Below the pieces are notes generated by a model. That model made no database searches. It saw only the letters and a list, made by a program, of their open reading frames with translations, and had not been told where the DNA came from. From Nannocystis punicea (GTDB taxonomy: Bacteria; Myxococcota_A; Polyangia; Nannocystales; Nannocystaceae): 64,000 nucleotides of DNA. Of the stretch, positions 54,192 to 62,361 are shown piece by piece. The translations under genes were made by a program, and so were the position numbers. The stretch lies in contig NZ_CP114040.1 of assembly GCF_026965555.1 (NCBI RefSeq), positions 3,720,001-3,784,000 of the forward strand, in the 5' to 3' direction. Position 1 is the first letter of the stretch; the number at the start of each line of letters is the position of its first letter.

Positions 54192-55184
54192 ATGACGGGA
54201 CGGATCCGCCGCGGCAGCCTGGACCTGGTCTTGGAGCCAGGTGAGACGGCGCTCGAGGGCCTGCTCCGCGGCGGCGCTGCGGTCCCGTCGTCGTGCCGCG
54301 CCGGCGCCTGCCAGGCCTGCATGCTGCGCGCGGTGTCCGGCGACCCGGGCCCCGCGGCGCAGCAGGGCCTCGCCCCGGCGCTGCGCGAGCAGGGCTGGTT
54401 CTTGCCGTGCATGTCCCGGCCGACCGGCGAGCTGGTGATCCAGGAGGGCCCGCCGCCGGCGATCGGCGCCTCGATCGCCGACGTCACCGAGGTCGGCCCG
54501 GCGATCGTGCGGGTCCGCCTCGAGCCGGACGAAGATCTGTCCTATCGGCCAGGTCAGTACGTGCAGCTGATCCAGGGCGAGCACGTCCGCGCCTACTCGC
54601 TGGCCAGCTCGCCGGCCGAGGGCCGCGCGCTCGAGCTGCACGTCCGCGTCCACAGGCTCGGCCGCATGAGCCGCTGGCTGGCCGCGGCCGCGCCGGGCAC
54701 CCGCGTCGGCCTGCGCGGCCCGGCCGGCGCCTGCTTCTACACCGAGGGCCGGCCCGACCAGCCGCTCCTCCTGGTCGGCACCGGCACCGGCCTGGCCCCG
54801 CTGCGGGCCATCGTCCGCGACGCCCGCCGCCGCGGCCACACCGGCCCGATCGCGCTGGTCCACGGCGCCCGCGACACCGCCGGGTTCTACCTCGTGGATG
54901 AACTCCAGGGCATGGTCGATGGTACAGGAAACTTCCGCTATGTCCGATGCGCCATGTCTGGAGAGACATCCGAGGACGTCGAGATCGGCGACCTGGGCGC
55001 GGTGACGCAGCGGCTGTTCCCCAGCCTCAAGGGCTGGCGGGTGTTCCTGTGCGGCAGCCCCGACCGGGTCAACGCGTTGAAGAAGCAGTGCTTCCTCCGC
55101 GGCGCGGGGCTCAAGGACATCAGCGCCGACGCGTTCCTGACCGCCGAGATGCCGCCGCCCGTGCGCTCGGCTCGCGGGCCGTGA
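54192..55184 (+). CDS. [2Fe-2S] ferredoxin/FAD/NAD(P)H reductase, partner of the globin
   Basis: 330 aa. N-terminal plant-type ferredoxin domain with 'SCRAGACQACMLRAV' (Cys 35, 40, 43) and a fourth Cys in 'WFLPCMSRP'. The FAD-binding barrel has 'RPGQYVQL' and 'RAYSLASSP'. The NAD(P) domain has 'GTGTGLAPLRAI' and 'VFLCGSPDRVN'. This is a complete electron chain NAD(P)H-FAD-[2Fe-2S]. With the preceding globin it equals a split flavohaemoglobin, adding an iron-sulphur domain. A paired palindrome variant lies at 54955. Confidence 0.9.
   Translation: MTGRIRRGSLDLVLEPGETALEGLLRGGAAVPSSCRAGACQACMLRAVSGDPGPAAQQGLAPALREQGWFLPCMSRPTGELVIQEGPPPAIGASIADVTEVGPAIVRVRLEPDEDLSYRPGQYVQLIQGEHVRAYSLASSPAEGRALELHVRVHRLGRMSRWLAAAAPGTRVGLRGPAGACFYTEGRPDQPLLLVGTGTGLAPLRAIVRDARRRGHTGPIALVHGARDTAGFYLVDELQGMVDGTGNFRYVRCAMSGETSEDVEIGDLGAVTQRLFPSLKGWRVFLCGSPDRVNALKKQCFLRGAGLKDISADAFLTAEMPPPVRSARGP
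54955..54968. repeat. Paired variant of the dispersed palindrome, TGTCT-GGAG-AGACA
   Basis: Same matched substitutions as at 41312, here inside the reductase gene and read ATG|TCT|GGA|GAG|ACA (M-S-G-E-T), the third reading phase. Confidence 0.65.
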
Positions 55185-55193
55185 TTCGCGGCG

Positions 55194-56225
55194 TCACTGG
55201 CTCTGCTCGAAGCAGTAGAGGTGCGCCATGTCGGTGCACTTCCGGGCGCCGCAACCCTGCGTCCAGCGGGCGTCCTTGGCGGTGCATTCGCCCCCGTACA
55301 CGTCGATGAGCAGCGCCGAGTTCCAGTTGTTGCAGTTGGCGGGGAGGCCCGCGCCCAGCGGGCTGGTCGCGGTCCACACCGGGCAGGTGTTGCACTCTTC
55401 GCCGACGCCTTCCTTGTCGCCGTACTCGTCGATGTCGAGCGCGTTGAGGTGCGGTAGCATGTCGACGAGGTCGTTCCAGCTGTTGGCGACCAGCGCGCCG
55501 TCGACCCGCTTGTACGGCAGCGTCGAGTGCTCGAGGCGCGCCGCGGCCGATACGCCGTCGGCGCTGAGCCAGGCGATGAACCGGCCCTCGAGGCCGGCGT
55601 CGTTCGCCAGCTGCTGACATTTCTCGTCGGCCCCCGCGAGCCCCTTGAGGTCGGCCTTGACCGCGACGCTCGACACGAACACCCGCATGTACGTGCGGAC
55701 GCAATTCTCGCAGTTGTCGCCGCCGTCGTCGCACTGCTCGACGCCGGCGTGGACGAAGCCGTCGCCGCACTCTGCCGGCTGACAGTCGACGCAGTCGTCG
55801 GTGTCGTCGTCGTTGCCGTCGTCGCAGGGCTCCGAGGGGGCGACGATGCCGTCGCCGCAGACGGCCGGCTCCGGCGTCGTGGTCGACGACGATGTCATCA
55901 TCATCGTGGTGCCGGGACCGGTGGTGCCCTCGGTGGTCCACTCGCTGGTGGTCGACTCGGCGGTGGTCGAATCGCCGGTGGTCGGGCCGAGGTCGGTGGT
56001 GGCGCTGGTCGTCGGGCTCGTGGTCGGTTCGAGCGTCGTCGTCGTCGTCGAGGTCGTCGACGAACTCGACGTCGTGCTCGTGTGGGTGCCGTTCGTGGTC
56101 GTCGCCGCCGAATCGGTCGCCGCCTCGCTGCCGGCTGTGGTCTCCGACCCCGACGGGGAGAAACAAGCCGGACTCAGCAGTGCGAAGAAGGCCCAGAACC
56201 CGCGCGACGCGATCATCCTGACCAT
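55194..56225 (-). CDS. Cysteine-rich-repeat lipoprotein with DUF1554-like domain (paralogue 1)
   Basis: 343 aa. Signal ends 'FFALLSPAC' (Cys 21). A Thr/Ser-rich linker runs to ~118. Then come two myxobacterial cysteine-rich repeats (DUF4215 type): 'CGDGIVAPSEPCDDGNDDD' and 'CGDGFVHAGVEQCDDGGD'. The C-terminal domain (~165-343), 'MRVFVSSVAVKADLKGLAGADEKC' onward with 'FIAWLS' and Cys-rich end, is like DUF1554, a lectin-like secreted fold. It is a paralogue of the gene at 62362. Converges with the reductase gene. Surface-exposed; ligand unknown. Confidence 0.82.
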   Translation of the reverse strand: MVRMIASRGFWAFFALLSPACFSPSGSETTAGSEAATDSAATTTNGTHTSTTSSSSTTSTTTTTLEPTTSPTTSATTDLGPTTGDSTTAESTTSEWTTEGTTGPGTTMMMTSSSTTTPEPAVCGDGIVAPSEPCDDGNDDDTDDCVDCQPAECGDGFVHAGVEQCDDGGDNCENCVRTYMRVFVSSVAVKADLKGLAGADEKCQQLANDAGLEGRFIAWLSADGVSAAARLEHSTLPYKRVDGALVANSWNDLVDMLPHLNALDIDEYGDKEGVGEECNTCPVWTATSPLGAGLPANCNNWNSALLIDVYGGECTAKDARWTQGCGARKCTDMAHLYCFEQSQ

Positions 56226-56416
56226 TGTTCAGTAGACGGCCCACGCCGTCAAAAGCGGCGCGGGCGCGCCGAAGTCCTCATGGCGCGCCGAGGATTCGCG
56301 GGTTGGATTCGTGCGCTCGCAGGGAGAGATCCAGGTAGCGCGCTCCTGATCCAGCGGAACGCGCGAGGTCAGCAGGAACGGCTCTGGCGCGAGTCGGGCG
56401 GCTGCGAGGGCGGCCG

Positions 56417-56425
56417 TGCTACCAT
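56417..56425 (+). promoter_or_regulatory. Extended -10 TGCTACCAT of the effector operon
   Basis: TG-C-TACCAT lies 24 bases before the DUF2169 start and is the only promoter-like element upstream of the three-gene operon. Confidence 0.4.
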
Positions 56426-56449
56426 GTAAATCCGATCGGGCGCGAGTTC

Positions 56450-57448
56450 ATGCCTGCTCTGATCAACACGACCAACTACGACGCGTTCGCGGAATTCGGG
56501 GTAGATGGTGAGGGGGCCTCATGCATAGTGCTCGTCGTCGCGGGGAGCTTCACCATGCCGCGTCCGGGGCGGGTAGCGACCGGGCCCTTGCGCCGTTGCG
56601 AATATCAGGTGCCGGGGGCCCGCCAAGACTCGTACTTCGGCCGGCCGGGCGCGTCGAGCCTGCGGCGTGAGGGCCAATCATCGTACACGCGACCTGGGAC
56701 CGACGTCTACCTGCTGGGCCGAGCGTGGGCTCCGGGAGGCCGGCCGTGCAAGGAGGGGAGGGTGACACTGTCAGTCGGGTCGCGCGTTCGGACGGCGCGG
56801 ATCGTTGGACCGCGTCTGTGGACGCAGGGGATCGGGACATTGAGCCCGGAGGCGCCGGCTCCGTACGAATCGGTCGAGCTCCGCTATGAACATTGCGCTG
56901 GAGGTCCGCTCGTACCAGGCAACCCTGTCGGTTGCGGGATCCATGGCAGCGCTCGCGAGGCAGTGGGTCAGCCGCTGCCGCAGATCGAGGACGGCGCGCA
57001 CCCGATGCGCGATTGGTCCGAGCGCCCGCCGCCGCTCGGCTTCGGACCGATAGCCCGTCACTGGCATCCGCGGTGCACCTATGCGGGTACTTACGACCGA
57101 GCTTGGCTTGAGGAGCGCGCGCCGCTGTGGCCGAGGGATCTCGACCTCCGGTTCTTTCATGCAGCGGCGCCAGGGCTGTGCTTCGACCCGTACTTGCAGG
57201 GAGGAGAATCTGTCTGCATTGCCGGGTGCCACCCGGACGGCGATTATCAATTCGAGCTGCCGCGCGTTCGTCTATGGGCTCGGACCTATTACCGGCGGGC
57301 GACCATGGACATACGGACGATGCGGCTGGACGCGGTCGAGCTCGACGCGGACGCGGGGATTGTGCAAGTGGTGTGGCGAGCTGTGGCGCCACTCGCCGGT
57401 GGGGTGTTCGAGCACGAGACCTCGGTGGTCGCGGAGGACGTGGCGTGA
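56450..57448 (+). CDS. DUF2169 protein, type VI secretion effector accessory
   Basis: 332 aa. 'NTTNYDAFAEFGVDGEGASCIVLVVAGSF' features at the start and 'GTDVYLLGRAWAPGGRP' near residues 84-100 are characteristic of DUF2169. Such proteins are encoded next to VgrG/PAAR-type effectors and are needed to load some of them. No signal peptide; cytoplasmic. Its stop overlaps the start of the next gene (GTGA), so translation is coupled. The codon use has more A/T-ending codons than neighbouring genes, suggesting acquisition. Confidence 0.8.
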   Translation: MPALINTTNYDAFAEFGVDGEGASCIVLVVAGSFTMPRPGRVATGPLRRCEYQVPGARQDSYFGRPGASSLRREGQSSYTRPGTDVYLLGRAWAPGGRPCKEGRVTLSVGSRVRTARIVGPRLWTQGIGTLSPEAPAPYESVELRYEHCAGGPLVPGNPVGCGIHGSAREAVGQPLPQIEDGAHPMRDWSERPPPLGFGPIARHWHPRCTYAGTYDRAWLEERAPLWPRDLDLRFFHAAAPGLCFDPYLQGGESVCIAGCHPDGDYQFELPRVRLWARTYYRRATMDIRTMRLDAVELDADAGIVQVVWRAVAPLAGGVFEHETSVVAEDVA

Positions 57449-58479
57449 ACGTGATGGGGCTGACTCTGGCGACGCCGCTCGGCTTGACCGCGGCTGCGAC
57501 CCAACGAGCGTGCGCGGCGGGGATTTCGCGCGCGGCGTTGCTCGAGGACCATCCGCACCGGCCGACTGCGGTGCGACTGACGTCCTTGCCGGATCTGTTC
57601 AACCGCGAGGACCGGATGCGGGCGCTGCTGTGGCGCAACCTGGCGCCGCTAGCGGCGCTGTTGCCCGCTCTCGGGGACGCACGAGTGCCCTGTTTGCTGG
57701 CGCTTCCCGAGGCTGACTCGACGTTTGTCCTGCGCCGCTGGTTAACAGGCGTGCGTGGTGGCCCGAAGCTGGCAGGGCTCGAGATCAGCTGCTTCGAGGC
57801 GGGGCGTATCGGCTTCTTCCGCTGCCTGGCTGCGGCGCGTGAGGTGCTGGCGGAGACGCGGGTGCCGAAATGGGTGGTCGTCGGGGCGGTCGACAGTCTG
57901 GTAGATCCCGCCACGCTCGAGGCTCTGGCGGCGGATGGACGGCTGCTCGGGGACCGCAACCCCGACGGCATCATTCCAGGAGAGGCCGCAGGGTTCGTAG
58001 TGCTCGCCAACACGGCAGCGGTCGCCCGCGCGCGTACTTTGGTGCTGGCCCGCATCGCCGCGTTGGCCGAGGCGCGCGAGCCATTGCCTGCGTGGGAGCG
58101 CGGGCCGTACACGGGGCAGGCGCTGACCGAGGTGTTCCGCGCGCTGCGGCACCATGCTGCTCTCCGCGGACGGCGGGCCGACCGCGTGCTGACGTGCCAG
58201 CCAGGCGAGACCTTCTGGGCGCACGAGTTTGCGGCCGCATACTTGCGCAACGCAGAAATGATGCCCGAGCCGCTCGATCACTGCGGCCTGGACGGGAGTC
58301 TCGGGGAGGTCGGCAGCGCCGCGGGGATTTGTCAACTCGCGCTAGCGCTGCACGCGTTCGCGCCTTCGCCGTGGTTGCGGCGCGCGCCGCTGAGGAGGGT
58401 CGTGCTCCACGGAGCGTCGGAGGCGGGCGCCTACGCGGGTTGCCTGCTCGTGCACCCAGAGGTCGATATTCATGAATGA
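57445..58479 (+). CDS. Thiolase-like (ketoacyl-synthase-fold) protein of the effector operon
   Basis: 344 aa from GTG 57445; ATG 57454 is also possible. 'SCFEAGRIGFFRCLAAAREVL' features near residues 108-128, 'IIPGEAAGFVVL' near 174-185 and 'GSLGEVGSAAGICQLALAL' near 285-303 follow the layout of ketoacyl synthases. The usual Cys-His-His triad is not recognisable, so catalysis is doubtful. KAS-like proteins are known between DUF2169 and PAAR-like genes, presumably as loading factors. It overlaps its neighbours on both sides (4 and 8 bases), so all three are made together. Confidence 0.65.
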   Translation: MNVMGLTLATPLGLTAAATQRACAAGISRAALLEDHPHRPTAVRLTSLPDLFNREDRMRALLWRNLAPLAALLPALGDARVPCLLALPEADSTFVLRRWLTGVRGGPKLAGLEISCFEAGRIGFFRCLAAAREVLAETRVPKWVVVGAVDSLVDPATLEALAADGRLLGDRNPDGIIPGEAAGFVVLANTAAVARARTLVLARIAALAEAREPLPAWERGPYTGQALTEVFRALRHHAALRGRRADRVLTCQPGETFWAHEFAAAYLRNAEMMPEPLDHCGLDGSLGEVGSAAGICQLALALHAFAPSPWLRRAPLRRVVLHGASEAGAYAGCLLVHPEVDIHE

Positions 58480-59653
58480 TGTCACTGCGAATAATCGCAC
58501 GATCGTCCACCGCGGCGATGGCCTGACGAACGTGGCAGCGCTGCCCGACGTGTGCAAGACGCCGACGCCGGCCGGCCCGACGCCGGTGCCCTACCCGAAC
58601 GTCGCCCGCGACGCGGACCTCGCCAAGGGTAGCAAGCACGTGAAGATCGCGGGGACGCCGGTAGGCCACGCGAAATCCGAGCTGTCGCGCAGTAGCGGCG
58701 ACGAGGCAGGGACGCTCGGCGGCATCGTCTCGGGCAAGAACCGTGGGAAGATGACGTGGGGCTCATCGAGCCCGAACGTACTGGTCGAGGGGCATGGGGT
58801 GGTCCGCTTCGGCGACCCGGCGCACCACAACTGCAACACGTTCAACGTGGTCCATGTGCAAGGCGGCGCGGTAGTGGTTGTGCTCTACGGCGACGACGCC
58901 CCGTGTGCGCTGTGCGAGAAGAAACACGAACCGATGCAGATGAAGAACGAGGCGGCCAACGCGAGTGCGCTGGTCGACGCGCTGATCGCTAAGTTGTCCG
59001 CGCTGCCGGACCAAGGCGTCCGCACGACGAAAGATCGGAGGACAGAGGAGATCGTCACTAGCGGCTTCATGGTCGGGGTCGTCGTGACGCAGTGCAACCA
59101 AAAATACGCCGCCTGTTCGGCTCTCCCGAGTAGCGGTCCGCACGAGGGATTCGTGCAAGCGGCCCAGGACGCAGGTATGATCCCGTGCGTGCTCCCGGGG
59201 TTGCAAGTGGTTCGGCAGGCGATGTTGCCAAGCGCCCGACGTAATCTCGACAAGATGGCGCAGGCGCGGGGGCAGACGATTCGCGAATGGAGCGCGAGCG
59301 CCGTCGAAGCGGAGGCCAACAGGCTGAACAAAAAGGCACATCGACTCGACGGTAACCCCATCGGAAACTGCGCGGCGCAGCGGGCGATCGCCGCGGCGCT
59401 GCTCGACGAGCACGTTCCGACGATGCTGTGCGAAAAATGGTACGGGCCCAGCGGGACGCGATCGACGACGGTCAACGTGAAGGGCGCTCAAGTCCGGCGA
59501 TTCGCCGGCAGCAGCACCGCGCCGCCAGTGCTGTTGTCAAGCGGCGCGGAGAACGTTCCGCGCGGACACGGTCGCGCTGTGCCGTCGTGCACGACTTGTC
59601 AGCACTTGATCCCGCAGCTCTTATGCTTCACCCGCGACCAGAAGTGCCATTGA
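58472..59653 (+). CDS. PAAR-like (DUF4150) effector with deaminase-like toxin tail
   Basis: 393 aa, no signal peptide. Residues ~10-145 are the DUF4150 PAAR-like tip domain: 'NVAALPDVCKTPTPAGPTPVPYPN', 'HVKIAGTPVGHAKSELSRSSGDEAG', 'NRGKMTWGSSSPNVLVEG' features. This domain caps the type VI spike and carries toxins. The C-terminus (~195-393) resembles the nucleic-acid/nucleotide deaminase fold: hairpin 'FMVGVVVTQCNQKYAACS', helix 'GNCAAQRAIAAAL' (Cys 300) and 'VPSCTTCQHLIPQLLC' (Cys 373, 376). The three zinc Cys fit, but the catalytic Glu expected after Cys 300 is Ala (CAA instead of CAE). It may be a variant or inactive. Converges, with 26 bases overlap, on a SUKH-like gene. Confidence 0.75.
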   Translation: MNDVTANNRTIVHRGDGLTNVAALPDVCKTPTPAGPTPVPYPNVARDADLAKGSKHVKIAGTPVGHAKSELSRSSGDEAGTLGGIVSGKNRGKMTWGSSSPNVLVEGHGVVRFGDPAHHNCNTFNVVHVQGGAVVVVLYGDDAPCALCEKKHEPMQMKNEAANASALVDALIAKLSALPDQGVRTTKDRRTEEIVTSGFMVGVVVTQCNQKYAACSALPSSGPHEGFVQAAQDAGMIPCVLPGLQVVRQAMLPSARRNLDKMAQARGQTIREWSASAVEAEANRLNKKAHRLDGNPIGNCAAQRAIAAALLDEHVPTMLCEKWYGPSGTRSTTVNVKGAQVRRFAGSSTAPPVLLSSGAENVPRGHGRAVPSCTTCQHLIPQLLCFTRDQKCH

Positions 59654-60386
59654 GCTTTACCGCGCCTCGGACAGGGGCCGCGGAGATCGTGAGAGGGGCG
59701 GGGAAGCCCGCGCGGAGCTCGTCGAGCGCGGCGAGGTCGGATGCGCCGATGAACACGACGAAGGTCATGCTGGCCGGGAGCCGGTGATAGATGATGTCGG
59801 TGTCGCCGCGTTGCATGATGAAGAAGTCCCGATTCGGCGGGCGCGCGACGTACCCGAGCGCGCTCAGGGCCTCGCGGACGAAGGCGTCGACGTCGTCACC
59901 CGTATCGAGCGCGCCGAGGTCGGCGTGGACGCTCGGCTCGGCCCGGAGATGATAGGGGCGGCGGGCGAGGACCTCCCGGTCGAACAGCTCGAATGCGACG
60001 TGCTCCGAGAAGCGACGCGCGAGCAGCGAGTATTCCTCGTCCGGGAGTTCGTGGACCTCGGCCAAGAAGATCGGTGGATCGTCGCCGTCGAGAGCGAGGA
60101 AGAGGTCGAGACGATCCACGGAGTCCGCGTGGCCGATCCGCACGCATTCGGGCCGGCTGACGAAGCGCGTCTTTTCGTACCCTGCGAGCACTGCCGGCAC
60201 CGACAGGTCATGGTTGCCTAGCGCGAGAAAGGGAAACGGAGTGTCGCCCGCCCAGCGCGCAAATTGAAGGTAGGTGAGGGGCAGGGGGCGACCCAGGGTG
60301 TCTTCGAGCTGCCGCAGCGCGGGTTCGGAGGTGCCCCGCACAGGGAGGTCGCGCGGGAGAAGGCGGATGAGCTCGTCGAGCCACAT
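59628..60386 (-). CDS. SUKH (SMI1/KNR4)-like protein, putative immunity
   Basis: 252 aa, acidic and cytoplasmic. The N-terminal 'EPALRQLEDTLGRPLPLTYLQFARWAGDT' features (~21-49) match the opening of SUKH proteins ('le..lG..LP..Y..F'). The rest is beta-rich ('LDLFLALDGDDPPIFLAEVHEL'). SUKH proteins are known immunity factors, often for nuclease and deaminase toxins. It is next to, but on the strand opposite, the DUF4150 effector, so it has its own TATACT promoter 11 bases upstream. Constant expression independent of the effector would suit immunity. Identification is by pattern only. Confidence 0.6.
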   Translation of the reverse strand: MWLDELIRLLPRDLPVRGTSEPALRQLEDTLGRPLPLTYLQFARWAGDTPFPFLALGNHDLSVPAVLAGYEKTRFVSRPECVRIGHADSVDRLDLFLALDGDDPPIFLAEVHELPDEEYSLLARRFSEHVAFELFDREVLARRPYHLRAEPSVHADLGALDTGDDVDAFVREALSALGYVARPPNRDFFIMQRGDTDIIYHRLPASMTFVVFIGASDLAALDELRAGFPAPLTISAAPVRGAVKLNGTSGRG

Positions 60387-60397
60387 GAGAGATCGGG

Positions 60398-60403
60398 AGT
60401 ATA
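60398..60403 (-). promoter_or_regulatory. TATACT -10 of the SUKH-like gene
   Basis: Near-consensus TATACT on the minus strand, 11 bases before the ATG at 60386. Confidence 0.5.
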
Positions 60404-60536
60404 GGGCAGGTCGCGCCGAGCGTCATTCGTGCCACTTGCGGCGCGGGCCGGCAGGATCGTGTAGGCAGCTTGCGCGTTCTGCGCGGTGATGCGCGGGAGG
60501 GGCCGAGACCGGGCCCACCGGGCGGCCCCGGCGCGC

Positions 60537-61790
60537 TCAGCGATTGAAGGGGCGCTCCTGAATCCAGCGGAACCCGCGGGAGGTCAGCAGGAACGGCTCG
60601 TCGATCCGGCGCAATCGCGCCACCGTGGCTGCCCCGTCGAACGCGCCCTCGATCACCAGCTCGCCGGCGGTCGGCTCGCTGTATGTCAACACCTGCGATT
60701 CGTCGGCGCCGATCCGCTGCCAGGACAGCGTCTTCTGCTCGGCGTCGATGTTCAGGCGGTAGCGCTGGCCGGAGCCGTCGGCCAGCTGGATCGCGCCGAT
60801 CCCCATGGTGTTGATGCCGACCCGGGCCCAGCGCGCCTCGTCGGGGACGACGACCTCGGATCCGCGCTGGAACGAGACCACGCGATAGACGCCGTGGAGC
60901 GGCCCGGGCTCGCGGTTCATCGACAAGACCCACAGCCCCTGGGCGGCGGTGACGACTACGACGCAGGCGATGAGGCCGACCCGCGTGGCCGTGAGGGCGC
61001 GGCGCAGGCCGCGGCGGGCGATCGGGTACGGCGCGAGCGGGCGCGGCTGGACCGGGCGGTGGAACCACAGCACGTCCAAAAGCCGCGAGACGTCCGGCGC
61101 GAGCACGTACAGGCCGACGAGCACCAGGTGGGCCGAGAATTGCTTGACCGCGACGTCGTAGCAGAGGTTGAGCAGCAGCACCTGGCTCATCGCCATCAAT
61201 GCCAGCAGCGCGCCGAGGGTGGCGGTACGCCGCCACAGCAGCAGCGCCCCGGCGATGGTCTCGACGATCCCGGTGCACATCACATACGCCGGGCTCGCGC
61301 CCATGAATGTCCACAGTAGACCCATCGGCGACGAATCACCGTAGGGGACCACCAGGCGATCGGGGCCGGGCGGCGGGAATTGCGTCGGGATCGCCTTGCA
61401 CAGGCCGTAGACCAACAGATAGCAGCCGAGGTACAGGCGCAGATAGGCGCGAGCGCGATCGAGGAGGCGGTCCCAGTCGACGCCCGCACGCAGCGACCGC
61501 GGCCATAGCAGCGCCGCGGGGACGGCTACTGCCGCGAGGCAGAACAATTGCACATAGTCGAACATGGTGTCCCCGCTGCCGGTCCTGCGGGGGATCGCCT
61601 CGACGTCGAACACGACGGCGCCGACCCAGGTCACCACGGCCTGCCAGGCCGCGCCGGGGATCGCCAGCACCATGTCGAGGCCGGGGACGAAATTGAGCGG
61701 GAACGGGGCGGCGTAGAGGAGCAGGTAGGCCAGCAGCCAGCGCTGCAGGAGGGTCGCCGAGGGAAATGGAGCGCTCGCGGACTCGGTCAT
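60537..61790 (-). CDS. Polytopic membrane protein, DoxX/HTTM-like
   Basis: 417 aa from ATG 61790; earlier in-frame sequence is Arg-rich. About eight membrane segments, e.g. 'WLLAYLLLYAAPFPL' near 17-31, 'LFCLAAVAVPAALLW', 'CYLLVYGLCKAIPTQF', 'GIVETIAGALLLWRR', 'LVLVGLYVLAPDVSRLLDVL'. The 'LVYGLCKAIP.QFP' and 'VETIAGALLL' arrangement recalls DoxX/HTTM-type membrane proteins. A ~100-residue soluble C-terminal domain is beta-rich ('GQRYRLNIDAEQKTLSWQRI'). Function unknown. Confidence 0.65.
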   Translation of the reverse strand: MTESASAPFPSATLLQRWLLAYLLLYAAPFPLNFVPGLDMVLAIPGAAWQAVVTWVGAVVFDVEAIPRRTGSGDTMFDYVQLFCLAAVAVPAALLWPRSLRAGVDWDRLLDRARAYLRLYLGCYLLVYGLCKAIPTQFPPPGPDRLVVPYGDSSPMGLLWTFMGASPAYVMCTGIVETIAGALLLWRRTATLGALLALMAMSQVLLLNLCYDVAVKQFSAHLVLVGLYVLAPDVSRLLDVLWFHRPVQPRPLAPYPIARRGLRRALTATRVGLIACVVVVTAAQGLWVLSMNREPGPLHGVYRVVSFQRGSEVVVPDEARWARVGINTMGIGAIQLADGSGQRYRLNIDAEQKTLSWQRIGADESQVLTYSEPTAGELVIEGAFDGAATVARLRRIDEPFLLTSRGFRWIQERPFNR

Positions 61791-61979
61791 CGCCGGGGCG
61801 ACGCCTGCACGCGCCGTTGGTTCCCGCGACCGGGCGACCAAGCCGTGGACGGCGCGTGACGTCCGGAGCGCCCGGGGAGGCACGGAGCGCCTCCATCGTG
61901 GCCACCGGATGCGGCGCGAATTTTTCCGGACCGTCGAAGCCGGTGTCATCCGTCGATGGGGCGGTCGACAGGATCCGCG
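61791..61979. other. Intergenic sequence, nothing recognised
   Basis: Upstream region of the membrane protein gene. Only Arg/Pro-rich frames cross it and no clear promoter was found. Confidence 0.3.
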
Positions 61980-62250
61980 CCGTCCGCTCGCGTCACCCGT
62001 CGATGAGACAGGCAGTCGAACCGTCCGCTCGCGTCACCCGTCGACGAGTCCGTCGACGAGATCGGAGTGGTCGACAGTCGCAGACTCTGAGGAGCTCCTG
62101 CGCACGGGATTCCGGTCGCGGTTCGACGGAGGCGGTCGACAGCCGCAGACTCTGCGGAGCTCCTGCGAAGGGGACACCCGTCGCGGGTCGACGGAGGCGC
62201 TCGCAGACCGTGGCGACCTTCTGCGGAGGGGATGCCGGTCGCAGCGGCGG
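61980..62250. repeat. Tandem repeats upstream of paralogue 2
   Basis: A 25-bp unit CGTCCGCTCGCGTCACCCGT plus CGA(T/C)GAG occurs at 61980-62005 and 62021-62048. A 65-bp unit starting GGTCGACAG(T/C)CGCAGACTCT occurs at 62069-62133 and 62134-62198, with a decayed third copy to ~62250. The spacing is irregular and there is no coding sense. Confidence 0.75.
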
Positions 62251-62361
62251 TCGGGGTCCGCGGAGACGTCCCCCTGAACGCCAGATCTGCCGTTCGTCGG
62301 AGCGACAACGATCGTTGTTCGCGTCGACCGGCATCCGGATAATGAGGCGATGGAGAGGCGT

